Of a stretch of DNA of 64,000 nucleotides, positions 46,209 to 54,475 are shown in pieces. Where the stretch lies: positions 6,004,501 to 6,068,500 of the forward strand of contig NZ_OY762614.1 in assembly GCF_963666145.1 (NCBI RefSeq), read 5' to 3'. Position 1 is the stretch's first letter, and each line of letters starts with the position of its first letter. The position numbers were made by a program, and so were the translations under genes. This DNA comes from an uncultured Desulfobacter sp. Its GTDB lineage: Bacteria > Desulfobacterota > Desulfobacteria > Desulfobacterales > Desulfobacteraceae. Under the pieces are notes generated by a model. That model worked only from the letters and a program-made list of their open reading frames with translations. It made no database searches and was not told the DNA's origin.

Positions 46209-47762
46209 TCAATTATATTTCAGTTTATCAACGTCAGTGGCACCAATTATAAAATAATCAGGGGAAACCGTTTCGATATTTATAACAGACAGTTTTCCGG
46301 AAATACCTGGCAGATCAACATCAATCCTTCCATATCTGTAAAAATCATTCATGACGGTTGCTGTTATCTTTGATCTCAAAAGCTTACTGATCTCTTTTCC
46401 TGCTTTAATATGCATGGTAAAAATCTGTTTAGCATTATTCCAGTATGCATCTGTTTTCCGGGCAATTCCTGAAAATTCCATTATCGCTTTGAACTCGTTG
46501 AAGTCATTAGGCTTAATTGTGTCATTTCTTATCCAGTTCCGGATGTTTGTGTCATTTGCTATCTGTGAACCGGAACGAATCAATTCTTCTGAAACAGCCG
46601 ACAGATCTTCACAGGAAAATACTTTTTTCCTGAAACAGATTTTCCAGTCATCCTGCATTTGACGCATCGAAGCGGCTCTGGCACCCAGAAGCATATCTGC
46701 TACAGCGGAGATGGAATCATCACTTCCTTCTGTTCTGACAATCAAAGGCATTCCCGGCCTCAGCGTTTTGTTTGGAACTTTTTCAACCTTTGTTTCGGGA
46801 TCAAATCGGACGACTTGAGAATAACTTTCCATATCCTTATAAAGAAAAGATCCGTCATCCAGAAAAACTGCCTTACATTCATATTCTGTTATATCCGAAT
46901 GACATCCGGTTCGATATTTTGAGCCGCCTGGAAGGAATGCAACGGGTGAAAAATTCAAATCTTCAATTGTTGTTTCCGTATTATGCGAAGCAGGTTTTAT
47001 ATCTTCAAAGATTAATTTTTCTGTCACTGCTTCTGTCTTCACTGTGACAGGGAGCCTGTTCGGTTCCACGTTGAATACTGGTTCAGGGTTGAATTCCTCC
47101 TTGATCCAGGAAAAAGACAGGAAGTAAAGCTGTCTGGCCCTTGGTGAGCGCCATACGTACTCATAGTCTGTATATTGATTTTCTGAAAACAGGTGGATAG
47201 AACCGCAGAAAAATATCTGATCATAGAATACACTTTCCTTCAACTGCCTTGGGTTAATAACCTCGTATTTTATATCCTGAAACAGATTTTTCTTTTCAAT
47301 GAACTGTTCCACCCCATAAAGATTTCTTGTATGAGGAATACATATGGCCATGGAAGTTTCATGTGTTTTATTCAAAAACTGCGTTTTAAGCCATTCCATG
47401 AACGGATGATCTTCATCAGGGAGGTCATGAATCAGCTCGTTTATCAGGTTAAGCTGATGAACTGATTCGGGAAACTCAAGGTGAGATTCACGGCCAGTCT
47501 TTAATGAAGACAGAAGCTTATCCGTTAACAACAGCTCTGATAAGAAAGGCAAGGGCGTTGTTGCAAGTTCATACCGGTATCTTTTAAGAGATGAAATCAA
47601 CTCCGGCCAGAAATAAAGACTTTTTTCTTCCCCAAGCCCGGCAATTAATTTTGAAATGGATGATGATAATATTGAAAGTTTATGATTTTCAAAACTGATG
47701 AGGTTCAACTCTGCGCGATTTTTATATAAATCGGTTATGTACTCTATATCCGTGATGCCCAT
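46209..47762 (-). CDS. unknown defence-operon protein, 517 residues
   Basis: No recognisable catalytic motif. The N-terminal 150 residues are helical, the middle (150-260) looks alpha/beta (YEVINPRQL, FYDQIFFCGSIHLFS), and residues 320-380 a beta domain (FLDDGSFLYKDMESYSQVV). Residues 150-240, with a series of hydrophobic strands, could be a degenerate nucleotide-binding or PLD-like fold, but no active residues are seen. The start codon directly follows the previous stop (TAAATG), so the two proteins are made in fixed ratio. Together they have the size and position of the DISARM-associated DrmE, possibly split in two; this is an inference only. Confidence 0.7.
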   Translation of the reverse strand: MGITDIEYITDLYKNRAELNLISFENHKLSILSSSISKLIAGLGEEKSLYFWPELISSLKRYRYELATTPLPFLSELLLTDKLLSSLKTGRESHLEFPESVHQLNLINELIHDLPDEDHPFMEWLKTQFLNKTHETSMAICIPHTRNLYGVEQFIEKKNLFQDIKYEVINPRQLKESVFYDQIFFCGSIHLFSENQYTDYEYVWRSPRARQLYFLSFSWIKEEFNPEPVFNVEPNRLPVTVKTEAVTEKLIFEDIKPASHNTETTIEDLNFSPVAFLPGGSKYRTGCHSDITEYECKAVFLDDGSFLYKDMESYSQVVRFDPETKVEKVPNKTLRPGMPLIVRTEGSDDSISAVADMLLGARAASMRQMQDDWKICFRKKVFSCEDLSAVSEELIRSGSQIANDTNIRNWIRNDTIKPNDFNEFKAIMEFSGIARKTDAYWNNAKQIFTMHIKAGKEISKLLRSKITATVMNDFYRYGRIDVDLPGISGKLSVINIETVSPDYFIIGATDVDKLKYN

Positions 47763-49466
47763 TTATTCCTCAAACATGATCGTTTCAACGCTTTCAGGCA
47801 GTTTTTCAAAAAGCAGCATATCCTCTTCATTTTCCCTGTCTGAATACAGCATATCCAGCATTATTCTTGATGCATCTAAAAATCTGGGTTCACTGCGATC
47901 AAAAATTACGACTTTCATATCGGCATGCAGATCATCATAATGATTCAGAAATGGCAGAGATCCATCAAAAACAATGAGGGCCGGACAGTCTTCATACTCT
48001 CCTGCGGTTTCATGACTTAAAAAAGTTCCTCTTGCAAGGTCCAGTTCTGATAAAAGGAAAGAGTCTATCCTCAAAATATCAAGCAGAGAGCCGGAGGTTT
48101 CTTTCTCCTTCCTTTTTTCCCAGATTTTCATAAAGATCGGAAGAACATCATTTTCATTTTTCAAAACCGTCTTATTCCCAACCAAAGCAAATCGAGACTT
48201 ATTTGATATCAGATAGTTTAAAATATCCTCTTCATTCTGACCATAATATCCCTGAAGGAATTCAAATCCCCGCATGGAATAACCAAGCTGACGAATACCA
48301 ACCTCTCGTTCTGGATCGACAGCTTTTCTTACTCTGAAGATACCGTCTCTGGTAACCGACCTGATATGACCTTTGTTATCGGTCCCGGGAACATTGACAG
48401 AAAACATTTTCTGATTATTAACTGTTTCAATCCCTATAGCAAAGCACCGCTTCCATCTCTGGTTGTCCCATATGAGAAGCGGTGTGTTTTTTTCCACCTG
48501 TATCAATTTGTCAAAGTATTCACTCGCATTCTTTTCTGTTTTAAAGCTCTGTATAGCATTCCATGTTTCAAATCCGAGAAGAAAAAACAGCGCAGCATAA
48601 GCTCGGGTTGGCAGCGACAGCCCAAGAACAATATTTTTCTTTTCCTTGTGGATGGCTGCCATTTTTTCCCCTGCATGAAACAGCCATTTCGCCCAGTCCG
48701 GCACTGGCCTGTATTCCCTGGAAAGGTTTTTAATAAAGAAATTTTCAGGAAAAGAGCAACTATCTGGTACGTTAAATGAAACAGGTTCAGTGCTTTCATG
48801 CGGTTGCTGCAATTGACCGGGAATACCGCTGTTGATTTTTTCTATTTTTTTCAACAGAATGTTCAATGGTAGAAGGATAGTGCTGCCGGGATAAGTTTCT
48901 CCCAGTTGATTTTTAACAACTCCGGTAAACAGAGTCTTCAACGAGAGTTCATCTTGAGACGTGCATCTGTTAATATTCTTTTTCGAAATATCAAATTGCC
49001 TTTCTATTTTTTCAACAAATGCAGGATCAATTTTCAAAAACTTATTTTTAGAAAGTTCTTTCCCAAAATTCAATACTGAAAATTCATATTCTATCAACTC
49101 TATGTCACCAGGAGATATCTGTTTAACGATTTCCCTTTCTTCTTCAGCTTCTATGAAAGGGAAATCTGCCAGTTTCAAACTCCAGTTCTCTTCTATTTCG
49201 TCTCCCGTTTTTTTCAGGACGCTGGTTTTATCTTTAATCTGCTTTTGACAAATTAATAACAGGTAGAGCATTTCCAGAATGTTTTTTTTCAGTATGCGAA
49301 CTGGTTTGGTGGTATCAGTCCAGTTATCATTTAAAAATTTGAATGTGTACAGAAATAATATAATAATCTCTTGAGAATAAGCAGACCTGTTCTCAATCAT
49401 AGAAAATGAACATTTTTCAATAAAACGATGTAGTCCCTGAGACAGACAGTTTTCAAAATCAGACAT
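47763..49466 (-). CDS. unknown defence-operon protein, 567 residues
   Basis: First gene of the operon, preceded by GGGAAGGGA. The N-terminal 250 residues are helical; a segment at about 250-320 (PDWAKWLFHAGEKMAAIHKEKKN, split here for length, then LGLSLPTRAYAALFFLLGFE) is distinctive and resembles, by memory, proteins annotated as DrmE in class 2 DISARM loci. The C-terminal third has an alpha/beta pattern with DCPALIVFDGS and VVIFDRSEP, but no complete enzymatic motif. It may be the recognition or regulatory subunit of the system. Confidence 0.65.
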   Translation of the reverse strand: MSDFENCLSQGLHRFIEKCSFSMIENRSAYSQEIIILFLYTFKFLNDNWTDTTKPVRILKKNILEMLYLLLICQKQIKDKTSVLKKTGDEIEENWSLKLADFPFIEAEEEREIVKQISPGDIELIEYEFSVLNFGKELSKNKFLKIDPAFVEKIERQFDISKKNINRCTSQDELSLKTLFTGVVKNQLGETYPGSTILLPLNILLKKIEKINSGIPGQLQQPHESTEPVSFNVPDSCSFPENFFIKNLSREYRPVPDWAKWLFHAGEKMAAIHKEKKNIVLGLSLPTRAYAALFFLLGFETWNAIQSFKTEKNASEYFDKLIQVEKNTPLLIWDNQRWKRCFAIGIETVNNQKMFSVNVPGTDNKGHIRSVTRDGIFRVRKAVDPEREVGIRQLGYSMRGFEFLQGYYGQNEEDILNYLISNKSRFALVGNKTVLKNENDVLPIFMKIWEKRKEKETSGSLLDILRIDSFLLSELDLARGTFLSHETAGEYEDCPALIVFDGSLPFLNHYDDLHADMKVVIFDRSEPRFLDASRIMLDMLYSDRENEEDMLLFEKLPESVETIMFEE

Positions 49467-49678
49467 ACTTTTCCCTTCCCAAAAGATCTCTTTAACATGA
49501 AGGGCTTATCAACTCCAGCAAAAATTAGCACTCCCTAAAAAAGCCATGTTGTCAAGTCGAATATAATGTTTTCTCGCTATGTTTTTCAACTGAACAGATA
49601 CCATAAAAATTATGTTTATCCAGAACCCCTTTTCCAGTTGTCAGCTGGCCAATAAAATCCGCCAGGCCCTTGCCACCG
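49467..49678 (-). promoter_or_regulatory. leader of the defence operon
   Basis: The only gap upstream of the eight-gene operon. A consensus TTGACA occurs on the minus strand (plus coordinates 49550-49555) about 85 bp before the ATG, but no good -10 box is found at the ideal spacing, GCTAAT being slightly too far. A promoter here is likely by position; the exact boxes are uncertain. Confidence 0.35.
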
Positions 49679-50215
49679 CTAATTCGCCTTAAGGGGTTTC
49701 CAGGAAATTTCGCACTCCCCGGTAGACCCGGAAACATAAATAACACCGTCTGAAACCGTAACGGAAAGGTCCATTGTCCTGTTGGCCAATCCAGCCAGTT
49801 CCTGTATGCCTTTCCATTGGAGCTGAAAGACCTTCGCACTTAACCCCTGGAATTTTTCCCCTTCCTTTTCCCACCAGCTGTCTGACTTGAGGTTAAAGGA
49901 ATATACCCGCACCGCAGAAGAGAGCCGTCCGGCCTTTTTGATCCGGTCAAAGGAAGGTTCTCCCACCTCAACCCAGAGGGCAATCCTGCCATCCAGGGTT
50001 TTCTCCCAGATATCAGGCTCCTCCACAGTGGAAAGCCCCCGGGTCATGGTCAGGGCTTCGGTGGCATTCATGCAGAATGCGATCACTCTTGCCATCATGC
50101 GTTCAACAGATTCAGAAGGGTGCTGGGCAAGGGTAAGATTCAGGGTATCGTAAACATTTCGGTCCACATCGGCCAAGGTGATATTTGCTTTAAAAATGGT
50201 GGGTTTAAGGGCCAC
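49679..50215 (-). CDS. yaeQ: YaeQ family protein
   Basis: 178 residues, GTG start. MALKPTIFKANITLADVDRN, then QHPSESVERMMARVIAFC, EPDIWEKTLDGRIALWVEVG and a conserved strand-rich end. YaeQ has a PD-(D/E)xK nuclease-like fold of unknown physiological role and was once linked to RfaH suppression. Length is normal for the family. An AGGATAA site lies upstream of the GTG. It stands alone between the defence operon and the RNase H-like gene. Confidence 0.88.
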   Translation of the reverse strand: MALKPTIFKANITLADVDRNVYDTLNLTLAQHPSESVERMMARVIAFCMNATEALTMTRGLSTVEEPDIWEKTLDGRIALWVEVGEPSFDRIKKAGRLSSAVRVYSFNLKSDSWWEKEGEKFQGLSAKVFQLQWKGIQELAGLANRTMDLSVTVSDGVIYVSGSTGECEISWKPLKAN

Positions 50216-50420
50216 TTGATTATCCTATAGGTTAAAATTCTGTCAATAAAATGTCAATTCTGTTCAGGGCTCCCTTAACCGAATCCATATTCCCCTGTCA
50301 AGCAGTGCTTTGTCTCAAGTCTCACCTGGCCCCGGTTAAAATGCCCCGAGCAAAAAGTATCCAAGGTTTATAAAATGGCCGGAACAATATATGGTGACAT
50401 TTTTTCTCTCACTTTTAGGT

Positions 50421-50948
50421 CTAACAGCCAGCATGAAACGCGGTGACTTTTGCCGACGTTTCCAATGCCGTTGTCAAATGATTTCTCAAAGCTTTTCTTG
50501 ATGCTTTGTCTACCAATGTAAAAAATCGGTCCGTATCATCTTTCAATATAGATGGCTTATGGCCGTCAACTTTTTTAAATTCACAATCCAATTGATCTGA
50601 TAAAAAGAAAAATTCTTGATACAGCGCACTATTGTTAATGGGCCTGTTTTTTTTAGACAAATAACTATTGTTCTCAAATCGCCCACGCCTTGCTTGAAGT
50701 CCGATAATGTTCTGGGAATCGGTATACACAATAATTCTGGTGGCCGGCTCTTGAATTGAAGTCAATGCCCAAATCAGGGTCTGAATTTCCAGTTTAGCGG
50801 AACTGGTCTGCTCAAATTTTTTTAGCTTAACATTTACCTTAAAGGAGTCTGAATACGGTACCTCAAAAAAATCAGCAAGGTATGCCCCATATCCGACCTT
50901 TGACTTTGGATTCACACTACCATCTATGAATAGCCGTAAGATTGTCAT
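50421..50948 (-). CDS. RNase H-like protein
   Basis: 175 residues. The RNase HI fold is visible with LFIDGSVNP (Asp9), AKLEIQTLIWAL (Glu54), VYTDSQNI (Asp77) and a C-terminal VDGHKPSILKDDTDRF ... VDKASRKAL block that supplies the last acidic residue. It would cleave the RNA of RNA-DNA hybrids, though the family also includes other nucleases. The ATG follows the stop of the YaiI-type gene without a gap (TGAATG), so the two are coupled. Confidence 0.8.
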   Translation of the reverse strand: MTILRLFIDGSVNPKSKVGYGAYLADFFEVPYSDSFKVNVKLKKFEQTSSAKLEIQTLIWALTSIQEPATRIIVYTDSQNIIGLQARRGRFENNSYLSKKNRPINNSALYQEFFFLSDQLDCEFKKVDGHKPSILKDDTDRFFTLVDKASRKALRNHLTTALETSAKVTAFHAGC

Positions 50949-51392
50949 TCAAATATTGGATATCCACTTATTTAAATGATTGGCAAAATTACTCAAATTC
51001 TTCTGATTGATCGCAGCCGGCCCACCGGTATCAATTCCACTGTCCCTTAAGCTCTCCTTAAACGCCCTCATTCTAATCTGTTCCTGAATTGATTCTTTAG
51101 AATAAAGACGCCCCCTGGGATTAAGGGCATGACCCTCTTTTTCTAAAACCTGAGCTGCCAAACGTATATCAGAAGTAATCACCAGATCACCTTTATCAAG
51201 CAACTCAAGAATCCTGTTGTCCGCCTCATCAAACCCTCTGGGGACTTGGAAAAATGTAATATAGTTCCGCTGGGGTATTTTTATGGGATGATTGGCAACC
51301 ATGGCTAACTCCACACGGGTCCTATCGACTGCTCTGAACAAAATATTTTTAACCACCCCTGGGCATGCATCTGCATCCACCCATATTTTCAT
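50949..51392 (-). CDS. YaiI/YqxD (DUF188) family protein
   Basis: 147 residues with the family start MKIWVDADACPGVVKNIL and conserved blocks VANHPI, VPRGFDEADNRI, GDLVITSDIRLAAQVLEKE and LNPRGRLYS. The fold is related to PIN domains, with Asp residues (WVDADACP, EADNR, TSDIRLA) that could bind metal, suggesting a nuclease. The physiological role is unknown. Promoter-proximal partner of the RNase H-like gene. Confidence 0.92.
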   Translation of the reverse strand: MKIWVDADACPGVVKNILFRAVDRTRVELAMVANHPIKIPQRNYITFFQVPRGFDEADNRILELLDKGDLVITSDIRLAAQVLEKEGHALNPRGRLYSKESIQEQIRMRAFKESLRDSGIDTGGPAAINQKNLSNFANHLNKWISNI

Positions 51393-51574
51393 GTAGTGCC
51401 CTTTGTCTTTATAGTTAACCCAAACTATAATAAAGCCTTTTCGCTTGATCTTTATGGTTATCGCAAGTTGCCCCAGGGGTCTTCGGACGCACCCTCTCCA
51501 GGCCTTAACCCAAGTTTTCGATTATAAATTTTAACTTACTGTAATCACGGAAATTATTGTTTTTCATCCATTGA

Positions 51575-53551
51575 TTATGGCACTACTTTTGTTTAAAAAT
51601 ATTTTTAATCACCGGTCCTGGATATAGACTTATCTCCAAAGCTTTATAAATTTCTTGTTGTCTGGGTTCTGGCCGTGTGCTTTTTCTGATATGAACGGTT
51701 TGACCATCCTTGCATTGCATTGAAACTGTCACCCGGTTTTGGCCTTCGAGCTGATTTCTCAATTGAGACCAACTACTGTTAATCTGTGATTGTTTCAGTC
51801 GATATCGAACGCTATGAACCAAATGGTACGCCAGAACACTTATAAAAAGATGCCCGGTGACACGTTCGGTCACCTGATGGAATACCGGCCGAATGCCCAA
51901 TTCCGATTTCAATGAACGAAATACGGCTTCCAGGTCAGTCAACATTGTGTACGTCTGCCACAGCGTTTTCTCGTCCAAATCTTTATGGGATGTTCTCAAA
52001 CAATATACGCCCGGCAGATCATTGCGGTTATCCTGGTCGGTTTGGCGTTGCCAGGTTAGTTTAGTCGCGTTGTCGGTTTGCTCATCTTTGACGACATTGA
52101 TTTGGTATTGACCGGAGACCCTTGAATACCGTTGCTTAAGGCGTCCAATTTTTTCCAACACCTTATGGTATTTTTTCATGCGTCGTGGGATATGAAGACC
52201 TGAGGCCAAATACGTGAGTGCCTCCTCAAAGCCTGATGTAAAACGGTCCTGGATGGCCCGCTCTTTTGCTTCACGCTTTTCAGAGTGGCAGAACAACTGC
52301 ACCTCATTGCTTTCAGGGTCAATCACCTTTTGCACCTTTACGGTACCGTTTTTATCCTGTTTGACCACTACCGACTCTTCCTCGGCAAATTCCCTGTGCC
52401 GTCGTCGGCTGACAACGATATATGGATATTCCTTTTCATTAATCCACTTGATATTCTCTTCGGATGCAATCCCTGCATCCATAACAATTGTGGCTTTGGA
52501 AGCATCAAACATGTCATGTGATTTTCGTCCGGCGTCCATAGTACTGATTATGTTAGCCAGGGTACCGGCTTCACTGATATTGCCCTCAAATACTTTGCTG
52601 CATTTTGGGAAACCACTGCTGTCCAACACCAGGGCTAAGGTTACCAGCGGGCAATCTGATCGCTTTTCTTTCGAATGACCACGCTTTCCAAGCTTGTTAC
52701 GCTTACTTTGACCTTCGAAATAGGTATTGGTCAAATCATACAACGTGATGGTCTCCTGGAACCCAAACAGCTTCTTCTCCTGTAAATATAGATGCCTCTC
52801 TATTGCATCCTTATTTTTTAGAAGTTGATCAGATGCTGAATACATTTTGTATAAATTCATCTTGCCGAAATCATACTCTATTAACTCGCCCAACCCTGAA
52901 ATATCCTGAAGCCAATGAAGCGTTGCCCGTTCACTGGCCGGTCGGCACATACGGCCAATAATGCTACCGGTAGCCGCAGCTAACTGTGGGCCATTGAACC
53001 CAAACTTTTTTAGATGCTCTCCCAAGCCCAGGGCGTTAAACGCTTCTAATGCCACATGCTCACAGCTGATGCTACGAGGCCGGATTACTTCCATGCTGTC
53101 AATATCCACCTGGCAATAATCAGGCTCTGTCGGCTCAGAAGTTTTCTTCTTAGCCTGTATAAGTTGAGCAGCATAGTTTTGCGCCAGTTCCTCAACTTCT
53201 TGAGGCGCCTCAAATAGTGGCTCTTGACCGCTTATTATTTCTTGAATCCGTGAGGCCAGTTCCGACCACTGTTCTCTTGGCAATGAGAAGGCCGAACCCA
53301 GATTAAGCAGGGTATGCTGGCGTACCCCTTTGACGGTACGTTCAGACTCAACCAGCCTGTAGGTATAATATTGTGTGCCGTCTTTCCGGCTTTTGATAGT
53401 CGTCCTTCGTATATACATGGAACTGATTATGCGCACATTTACAATGGGAAAGCAACTATTATTTAATTTTATGGCACTACATTCATGGTGATTAAAAACT
53501 CTTCGGGTAACATGCTGTATTTATAGAAACCAATTTTTCGTAGGGCCATAA
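51575..53551 (-). mobile_element. IS1634-family element, ends uncertain
   Basis: TTATGGCACTAC occurs at 51575-51586 and 53469-53480 in the same orientation, and its near complement GTAGGGCCATAA at 53540-53551. The outer, inverted pair is taken as the element ends; the direct copies may instead be a long target duplication, which IS1634 elements can produce. Confidence 0.6.
51583..53436 (-). CDS. IS1634-family transposase
   Basis: 617 residues, with the usual start region MYIRRTTIKSRKDGTQYYTYRLVESERT, a helical middle, and the DDE core: TLYDLTNTYFEGQSKRN, IVMDAGIASEENIKWI, and a C-terminal Glu in FRSLKSELGIRPVFHQ. MYIRR (seventh codon) could be the real start. Length and motifs are normal, so the gene is probably active. 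Confidence 0.9.
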   Translation of the reverse strand: MRIISSMYIRRTTIKSRKDGTQYYTYRLVESERTVKGVRQHTLLNLGSAFSLPREQWSELASRIQEIISGQEPLFEAPQEVEELAQNYAAQLIQAKKKTSEPTEPDYCQVDIDSMEVIRPRSISCEHVALEAFNALGLGEHLKKFGFNGPQLAAATGSIIGRMCRPASERATLHWLQDISGLGELIEYDFGKMNLYKMYSASDQLLKNKDAIERHLYLQEKKLFGFQETITLYDLTNTYFEGQSKRNKLGKRGHSKEKRSDCPLVTLALVLDSSGFPKCSKVFEGNISEAGTLANIISTMDAGRKSHDMFDASKATIVMDAGIASEENIKWINEKEYPYIVVSRRRHREFAEEESVVVKQDKNGTVKVQKVIDPESNEVQLFCHSEKREAKERAIQDRFTSGFEEALTYLASGLHIPRRMKKYHKVLEKIGRLKQRYSRVSGQYQINVVKDEQTDNATKLTWQRQTDQDNRNDLPGVYCLRTSHKDLDEKTLWQTYTMLTDLEAVFRSLKSELGIRPVFHQVTERVTGHLFISVLAYHLVHSVRYRLKQSQINSSWSQLRNQLEGQNRVTVSMQCKDGQTVHIRKSTRPEPRQQEIYKALEISLYPGPVIKNIFKQK

Positions 53552-53620
53552 AAACTAAAGATTAATAGGCGTTTTGTCATTTTTTTTCGAAAAGATGGGT
53601 TAACTCAAGCTGAAGTCCTT

Positions 53621-54133
53621 TTAAAAAATTACGTAACATCTGGTTTTTGCATTCCCTGTAATGCTTGTGCCCGGGTTTCCCCAGGTCTTTCTTAAGGTGT
53701 GGCTGGCATAATTCCCCTTCAGATTGATGTCCTTACACCATTTTTTAACCAAAGTGCTTAGACTGGAAACCGTCAATGCATTTTTGTTCTTACGGTTACT
53801 TAGAAAAAGAAAATCATCATTTTCATATTTAATGGATTTAAGCAGGTTTTGAATTGCCTCAATGCAAGCCCGGTTTAAATTGATCCGCCTTTGTTTCTTT
53901 GTTTTTTTCTCCTTCAGGGTGATTTCTTCCCCGGGTTGAAGGTGTCGCACTTGTTCCACTTTGATTTTCAGCAGATCTGAAGCCCGTAGATTGGTGTTAA
54001 TCCCCAAAATAAACAAACAGAGGTTCCGAGGAGAATCCTGTAAAATTTTTTTTATCAGTTTGATGTCTTTTTTTCTCCGGATAGGTTCAACAGATATATG
54101 GCTTCCTTTCTTAGGATGATTCAAATTTTTCAT
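53621..54133 (-). pseudogene. small tyrosine recombinase, C-terminally truncated
   Basis: 170 codons. The protein begins directly at the catalytic domain (MKNLNHPKKGSHISVE), without the usual N-terminal DNA-binding half. Present are the first catalytic Arg in NTNLRASDLLKIKVEQV, the beta-hairpin Lys region (LKEKKTKKQRRI), and HTLRKTWG with the His-x-x-Arg motif. After that the frame changes character (NPGTSITGNAKTRCYVIF) and the terminal His/Trp and nucleophilic Tyr block is lost. Two palindromes lie just upstream (54148-54182 and 54265-54290), as with the remnant at 21448. Probably inactive. Confidence 0.75.
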
Positions 54134-54147
54134 GTTTTCAATATTCC

Positions 54148-54182
54148 CAACTTTTTATAAAAATATGAATAAAAGTTAGGAT
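54148..54182. repeat. palindrome 1 upstream of small recombinase
   Basis: Arms CCCAACTTTT and AAAAGTTAGG (one mismatch) with a 15-bp spacer, beginning 14 bp upstream of the recombinase start. Corresponds to 21609-21653. Confidence 0.6.
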
Positions 54183-54264
54183 ATCTTTTTTGGTAAAGCA
54201 AGTCGAATTTTCAAAAAAATTCCCAAACGCCTTTATCGATGAGCCTTGGGGCTGATTTTTACAA

Positions 54265-54290
54265 TCCCAACTTTCTTATGAAAGTTGGGA
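54265..54290. repeat. palindrome 2, recombinase core-site-like
   Basis: Arms TCCCAACTTTC and complement, perfect. Read as 9-bp arms ending in AACTT the spacer is 8 bp, the same as at 21730-21759. 82 bp separate it from palindrome 1, against 76 bp at the other locus. Between it and the next gene (54476) no gene is seen. Confidence 0.6.
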
Positions 54291-54475
54291 ATTGATCAGA
54301 AAAAAAAAACCTTCTTATATTCAAAAAGTCTGAAAAACAAATAAGCTCAAAGTGTTGAATTTTAATAATAGTCCTGACTTTTGGATTTGGTTTTGGGGAA
54401 TTTCGTTTTTGATATAGTCCTCAGTAAAAAGATAAAAATCTTTGTGTATGGCTGAATTAGTGGTGGATTACGACC

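Noticed and set aside
49525..49533. TTAGCACTC, half of a CIRCE heat-shock operator, upstream of the defence operon
   Set aside because: The inverted second half is absent at the required spacing.
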